41,521 nt of DNA. Origin: an uncultured Rhodospirillales bacterium. Its GTDB lineage: Bacteria > Pseudomonadota > Alphaproteobacteria > Acetobacterales > Acetobacteraceae. The DNA is taken from assembly GCA_903865895.1 (NCBI GenBank), contig CAIPLM010000238.1, forward strand, positions 1-41,521, given 5' to 3'. A model generated the notes under the pieces. It was not told where the DNA came from. It did no database searches and saw only the letters and a list, made by a program, of their open reading frames with translations. A program made the position numbers and the translations under genes. The stretch's first letter is position 1. Each line of letters opens with the position of its first letter. Shown piece by piece: positions 37,498 to 41,521 of this stretch.

Positions 37498-39021
37498 ATG
37501 TCCATCGCCCCCAAGGTCTCCAACCGCACGCTGATCACCGTCTGCGTCATGATGGGCAACCTCATGCAGGCGCTTGATACCTCGGTGGCCAACGTGTCGC
37601 TGCCCTATATGCAGGGCTCGCTCTCCACCAGCGCCGACGAGATCACCTGGGTGCTGACCTCCTACGTCATCGCCGCCGCCATCATGACAGCCCCGGTGGG
37701 CTGGATGGCGCAGCGTTTCGGGCGCAAGAACCTGCATGTCGCCTGCATGAGCGGCTTCGTGATGGCCTCGATGCTGTGCGGCATGGCGGACTCGCTGGAG
37801 CAGATGGTGTGCTTCCGCTTCCTCCAGGGCATGTGCGGCGCCGCCTTGGTGCCGCTCAGCCAGGCGACCATGCTGGACATCTACCCCTTCGAGAAACGCG
37901 CCCAGGCGATGGCGATCTTCGGCATGGGGGTGATGGTCGGCCCGATCACCGGCCCTACCCTCGGCGGCTATCTCACCGAGATGTTCAACTGGCGCTACGT
38001 CTTCTACGTCAATTTGCCCTTCGGCATCCTCGCGGTGATCGGCCTCATCGTCTTCCTCCCCAAGGCCGCCCCGCGGGCGGAGATGAAGTTCGACTGGATC
38101 GGCTTCATCGTGCTGGCCACCGGGGTCGCCGCCCTGCAACTCATGCTCGATCGCGGGGAAAACCAGGACTGGTTCTCGTCGCGCGAAATCCTGGTCGAGG
38201 CGGTGCTGGCCTGTCTCGGGCTCTATCTTTTTGTCGTCCACATGTTCACCGCCGAACGCCCCTTCCTGCCGCCCGGGCTGTTCAAGGACCGTAACTTCGT
38301 CTGCGGCGTCACCATGGTGTTCTTCACCGCGACGCTGCTGCTCGCCAGTTCCTCGTTGATGGCGCCCTATCTCGAAACCCTCGCCGGCTACCCGGTGGAG
38401 ACGGCGGGGATGTCCATGGCGCCGCGGGGCATCGGCACGATCTTCGGCATGCAACTCGCCAGCCGGCTCTCCAACCGCGTCGGCCACCGCAAGCTGATGG
38501 CGATCGGCCTGCTCATCCTCGGCGCCGGCTTCAACTCCATGAGCGATTGGACGCCGGACGTCTCGCAGACCCGCATGATGCTCACCTTGGCCTGCCAGGG
38601 CTTCGCCATCGGCTTCGTGTTCAACCCGATGACGGTGATGGCCTTCACCACCTTGCCGCCCTCGCTGCGCCCCTACTCCACCTCGCTGCAATCCCTCTGC
38701 CGCAGCATCGGCCAGGCGGTCGGCGTCTCCGTCACCTCGGTGATGCTGGTGCGCAACACCCAGGTCTCCCACGCCGATATCGGCGCCAACATCACCCCGT
38801 TCGACCGTGCGCTTCAGGGCCATGATGCGCTGACCCACCTGCTCGATCCCGCGACCACCCAAGGCGCCGCGCTGCTGGACTCCATGATCAACCGCCAGGC
38901 CCAGATCATCGCCTACAGCAATGACTTCCGGATGATGGCGTTCGTCGTCCTCCCCTCGCTGCTGCTGCTGTTCGTCATGCGCCCGCATGTCCGCCCGCCC
39001 GTCGCGGCGGCGGGGGATTAG
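37498..39021 (+). CDS. MFS exporter of the DHA2 (EmrB/QacA) family
   Basis: A 507-residue, 14-helix drug:proton antiporter. It shows LMQALDTSVANVSLPYMQGS (helix 1 signature D-T/S-xVANV), WVLTSYVIAAAIMTAPVGW, QRFGRKNLHVACM (motif A) and GMGVMVGPITGPTLGGYLTE (motif C). EmrB proteins usually work with an EmrA membrane-fusion partner, which is not in this window. The inverted repeat at 37419-37457 lies upstream and may be an operator. The gene overlaps the end of the convergent hydrolase gene by 4 bases. Confidence 0.93.
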   Translation: MSIAPKVSNRTLITVCVMMGNLMQALDTSVANVSLPYMQGSLSTSADEITWVLTSYVIAAAIMTAPVGWMAQRFGRKNLHVACMSGFVMASMLCGMADSLEQMVCFRFLQGMCGAALVPLSQATMLDIYPFEKRAQAMAIFGMGVMVGPITGPTLGGYLTEMFNWRYVFYVNLPFGILAVIGLIVFLPKAAPRAEMKFDWIGFIVLATGVAALQLMLDRGENQDWFSSREILVEAVLACLGLYLFVVHMFTAERPFLPPGLFKDRNFVCGVTMVFFTATLLLASSSLMAPYLETLAGYPVETAGMSMAPRGIGTIFGMQLASRLSNRVGHRKLMAIGLLILGAGFNSMSDWTPDVSQTRMMLTLACQGFAIGFVFNPMTVMAFTTLPPSLRPYSTSLQSLCRSIGQAVGVSVTSVMLVRNTQVSHADIGANITPFDRALQGHDALTHLLDPATTQGAALLDSMINRQAQIIAYSNDFRMMAFVVLPSLLLLFVMRPHVRPPVAAAGD

Positions 39022-39767
39022 CCGCCGAGAAAGCGGATCACCTCGGCCACCACCACATCGGCCTGATAGAACGCCTCCATGTGCGACACCCCCGGCAGCT
39101 TCACGAACCGCGCGCCCGGGATCAGCCGTGCCGCCTCGGCGTTCTGCGCGTAGACCACGTCGGCGTCGCCGCAATAGAGCAGCGTCGGGATCGCCATCGT
39201 CGCCAGCGCCTCCGCGATCCCGGCCTCGTCGAAGGACATCGCGGCGAAGGCGGCATGATCGCCCGCCCGCAGCCGCGCAGTGAACCCTGGCGGCATCAGC
39301 CCGGCGAAGGGGCGGATCGCTTCTACCACCGCGTCCGGCCCGTCCTTCATCGCCGCCTCGATCACAAGGTGCATCCCCGAGCGCACCCGGTCGAACGGAT
39401 GCTGCCCGCCGATGATCAACGCGCTCACCCGTTCCGGCGCGAAAACGCCCATCGCATAGGCGTAATAGCCGCCCATCGAGTAGCCCCAGAACGGCGCCCG
39501 CCCGATCCCCTCGGCATCCAGCACGGCGCACACGTCGCCCACCCGCTTGTCGATCGTGTACGCCGCTTCATCATGCGGCTTATCGCTGCCGCCATGCCCC
39601 CGCGCATCCAGCATCACCAGCCGGAACCGCCGGCGCAGCGCCGCCACCACGCCGGCCTCATGCCAATCCGCGATCGACTGCAGGAACCCGTGCTGCAACA
39701 CCAGCGGCGGCCCGTCCCCCTCGACGCTGTAGTGGATGCGAACCCCGGCATTGACTGCATAAGCCAT
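39018..39767 (-). CDS. Alpha/beta hydrolase
   Basis: A 249-residue alpha/beta-hydrolase. The oxyanion HGFLQS lies at about residues 26-31, the LDARGHGGSDKP segment at about 53-64, the nucleophile is S97 in FWGYSMGGYYA, the acid is likely in LLYCGDADVVY, and the histidine in GVSHMEAFY. It could be an esterase, lactonase or C-C hydrolase; nothing fixes the substrate. It is divergent from the binding-protein gene at 39883. Confidence 0.9.
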   Translation of the reverse strand: MAYAVNAGVRIHYSVEGDGPPLVLQHGFLQSIADWHEAGVVAALRRRFRLVMLDARGHGGSDKPHDEAAYTIDKRVGDVCAVLDAEGIGRAPFWGYSMGGYYAYAMGVFAPERVSALIIGGQHPFDRVRSGMHLVIEAAMKDGPDAVVEAIRPFAGLMPPGFTARLRAGDHAAFAAMSFDEAGIAEALATMAIPTLLYCGDADVVYAQNAEAARLIPGARFVKLPGVSHMEAFYQADVVVAEVIRFLGG

Positions 39768-39882
39768 CGGACGCCCTCTCTTTTCCCAGCGCTACACCCG
39801 GCACCCCCTCGCTGCAACGCCGTGCTTGGAGGCCGGCCGAAATCCCCCTAGGCTCGCCCCAAATCCCGGGAAGGAACACGCC

Positions 39883-41460
39883 ATGCGCCGCCGCACTCTT
39901 GCTCTCGCCCTCCTCGCCGCCCCCCTGCTGGCCACCCCCGCGCTGGCGCAGAAGAAGACCACCCTCGTCGTCGGCCTCGATATCTCCGACGGCCGCAACT
40001 ACGACACCGCCCGCTCCGCCGACCTCACGCCCCCCCTCGTCCATGGCGCCGTCTACGAAACGCTGGTGACGCTGGGCACCAATGATCTCGTCACCATCCG
40101 CCCCTCCCTCGCCACCGCCTGGGCCACCTCCGACGCCGGAAAAACCTGGCGCTTCACGCTCCGCCCCGGCGTCAAATTCTGGGACGGCTCACCGATGACG
40201 GCGGAGGACGTGAAGTTCTCGCTGGATCGCCTCGTCAACCTCAAGGACCAGCCCGCCACCTACGCCGCCAACATGGGCGCCGTCACCATCATCGACCCGA
40301 TGACCGTCGATATCGCGGTGAAGAACCCCGCCGAGCCCCTGCTGATCGACCTCACCGCCCCCTCTTTCGCCATCTATTCCAAGAAGATGGCGGTAGCCCA
40401 AGGCGCCGTCGCCGAGCCCGGTGCCGACCAGACCGACAAAGCCACCGCCTGGCTCAACAGCAATTCCGCCGGCACCGGCCCCTATTACATGACCCGCTGG
40501 GAGCGCAATTCCGGCGTCGAACTCCGCCGCAATCCGAACTGGTGGGGCGGCAGCGCCCCCTTCGAGCGCATCGTCATCCGCCACATCGCCGATGGCGGCG
40601 CCCAGCTGCTCTCCGTCCGCAAGGGCGATATCGACATCGCCATGAACCTCTCCGCCGAACAGCTCGACAGCGTTTCCAGCGCCGACGTAAAAGTGATCCA
40701 GGGCGGCAGCACCGACACGCTGTATTTCATGATGACGTCCGACCCCGCCCTCAACCCCGCGCTGGCCAAACCCGAAGCCCGCCAGGCCGTCGCCGCCGCC
40801 ATCGACTATGACGGCATCATCAAATCCCTCGTCGGCGGTTTCGCCGAGCGCCCGCCGGCCTTCCTGCCCAACGGCATCGCTGGCACGTCGGCCGCCCACA
40901 CCAAGGATTTCGGCTTCCGCGAGGATCTCGCCAAGGCGAAACAGCTCCTCGCCGCGGCAGGCGCGTCTGGCGGCTTCGAGTTCGAGCTCGGCTACCCCAA
41001 TGCCGCCTATTTCAGCACCAACTACGCGCTGATGACCCAGAAGATCCAGGCCGACCTTGCCCGCGTCGGCATCAAGATGAACCTCCGCCCGATGGACAAC
41101 GTTAACTGGCGCAGCCAGTTCAACGGCGGCAAGCTGCAGGCCACCATCGCGCCCTGGAACTCCCCCTCGCCCAACCCCTACCTCTGGACCGGCGCCTCCA
41201 TCCAGCGCGTCGCCGGCCGCATGCACTGGACGCCGACGCCCGAGCTGAAAGACCTCGTCGCCGCCGGCGCCGCCGAACTCGACACCACCAAGCAGGCCGC
41301 CATCCACGAAAAAGTCGCCCGCACCATCGTGGGTAATGCCAACTACGTGACGCTGATGCAGCCGATCTACCGCATCGCCGTCCACAAGAACGTCACCGAC
41401 GTGATGCTGACACCCAATGTATGGAAAATGGAACTCAGCAAGATCAAGCCGGCCGGCTAA
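39883..41460 (+). CDS. ABC transporter substrate-binding protein, peptide type (SBP_bac_5)
   Basis: A complete 525-residue binding protein. The ATG at 39883 has AAGGA upstream and starts a Sec signal (MRRRTLALALLAAPLLATPALA). Family signs are LVHGAVYETLVTLG, ATAWATSDAGKTWRFTLRPGV in two parts, FWDGSPMTAEDVKFSLDRL, GTGPYYMTRWER and RRNPNWWGG. It is a paralogue of the truncated protein at 1-1047 and may serve the permeases at 34872-36739, although three genes intervene. A terminator hairpin follows 11 bases after its stop. Confidence 0.94.
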   Translation: MRRRTLALALLAAPLLATPALAQKKTTLVVGLDISDGRNYDTARSADLTPPLVHGAVYETLVTLGTNDLVTIRPSLATAWATSDAGKTWRFTLRPGVKFWDGSPMTAEDVKFSLDRLVNLKDQPATYAANMGAVTIIDPMTVDIAVKNPAEPLLIDLTAPSFAIYSKKMAVAQGAVAEPGADQTDKATAWLNSNSAGTGPYYMTRWERNSGVELRRNPNWWGGSAPFERIVIRHIADGGAQLLSVRKGDIDIAMNLSAEQLDSVSSADVKVIQGGSTDTLYFMMTSDPALNPALAKPEARQAVAAAIDYDGIIKSLVGGFAERPPAFLPNGIAGTSAAHTKDFGFREDLAKAKQLLAAAGASGGFEFELGYPNAAYFSTNYALMTQKIQADLARVGIKMNLRPMDNVNWRSQFNGGKLQATIAPWNSPSPNPYLWTGASIQRVAGRMHWTPTPELKDLVAAGAAELDTTKQAAIHEKVARTIVGNANYVTLMQPIYRIAVHKNVTDVMLTPNVWKMELSKIKPAG

Positions 41461-41470
41461 GCAAGGAAGC

Positions 41471-41503
41471 GCTTCTTTTTGAAAAAAGAAGCAAAAACTT
41501 TTT
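41471..41503 (+). terminator. Rho-independent terminator after the binding-protein gene
   Basis: GCTTCTTTTT (41471-41480) pairs with AAAAAGAAGC (41483-41492). The end of the stem must open to make a loop. A CTTTTT run follows at 41498-41503. I recall very similar elements as frequent dispersed terminators in Acetobacteraceae genomes, which would need a genome search to confirm here. Confidence 0.75.
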
Positions 41504-41521
41504 ATCCGCTTTCTTTGCCCC

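Overview
This 41.5 kb window comes from a GC-rich alphaproteobacterium. It is most likely one of the Acetobacteraceae/Rhodospirillales, judging by third-codon positions that are almost all G or C, a Caulobacter-style cpa/tad pilus gene order, a PEP-CTERM protein, and the order ppx/gppA - rlmE - guaB - rsmB - guaA. The taxonomic call is inference. I see no phage, insertion sequence, integrase or CRISPR array.

Layout. (1) 1-4290: the end of a peptide-type ABC importer operon (substrate-binding protein, two permeases) followed by an amidase. A 29-bp tandem repeat lies between the two permease genes. (2) 4453-18292: a complete tad/cpa (Flp pilus) locus. On the minus strand lie tadG-like, two tadE-like minor pilin genes and a GT87 membrane glycosyltransferase. 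On the plus strand lie flp, tadV/cpaA, cpaB/rcpC, cpaC/rcpA, a very short cpaD-like lipoprotein, cpaE/tadZ, cpaF/tadA, tadB, tadC and a tadD-like TPR lipoprotein. A second, longer TPR lipoprotein stands at the left border. A strong bidirectional terminator (18310-18344) closes the locus. (3) 18394-19895: a PEP-CTERM secreted protein and an unrecognised membrane protein. (4) 19904-22694: a tightly coupled minus-strand deoxysugar set (CDP-glucose 4,6-dehydratase, C-methyltransferase, 3,5-epimerase). (5) 22801-24527: two convergent broken oxidoreductase genes, a frameshifted 2-hydroxyacid dehydrogenase and an SDR with a stop and a frameshift. They are followed by an ArsC/YffB-like gene and a DUF6056-type polytopic protein. 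(6) 26337-33800: a minus-strand housekeeping block (guaA, DUF3445 haem protein, rsmB-like, guaB, rlmE, ppx/gppA) with a tRNA-Gln(CTG) at its head. (7) 33811-41521: an MDR-family quinone oxidoreductase-like gene, a second pair of peptide-type ABC permeases, a crotonase-fold gene, a DHA2-family MFS exporter, an alpha/beta hydrolase and a complete second SBP_bac_5 binding protein ending at a terminator hairpin.

How the parts work together. The pilus genes form a full secretion/assembly machine: Flp major pilin, TadV prepilin peptidase, RcpA secretin, RcpC periplasmic partner, TadZ localiser, TadA ATPase, TadB/TadC inner-membrane platform, TadD lipoprotein, and TadE/TadG minor pilins. The co-transcribed GT87 enzyme suggests a sugar modification of the pilus or its surroundings. 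The sugar cluster and the PEP-CTERM protein add further cell-surface functions. The two ABC importer sets lack ATPase genes inside the window.

The most interesting points are the GT87 gene in the minor-pilin operon, the reduced CpaD, the paired TPR lipoproteins flanking the locus, the ATGA tandem repeat, and the linked decay of two adjacent oxidoreductase genes. I did not find a clearly new defence or mobile system.
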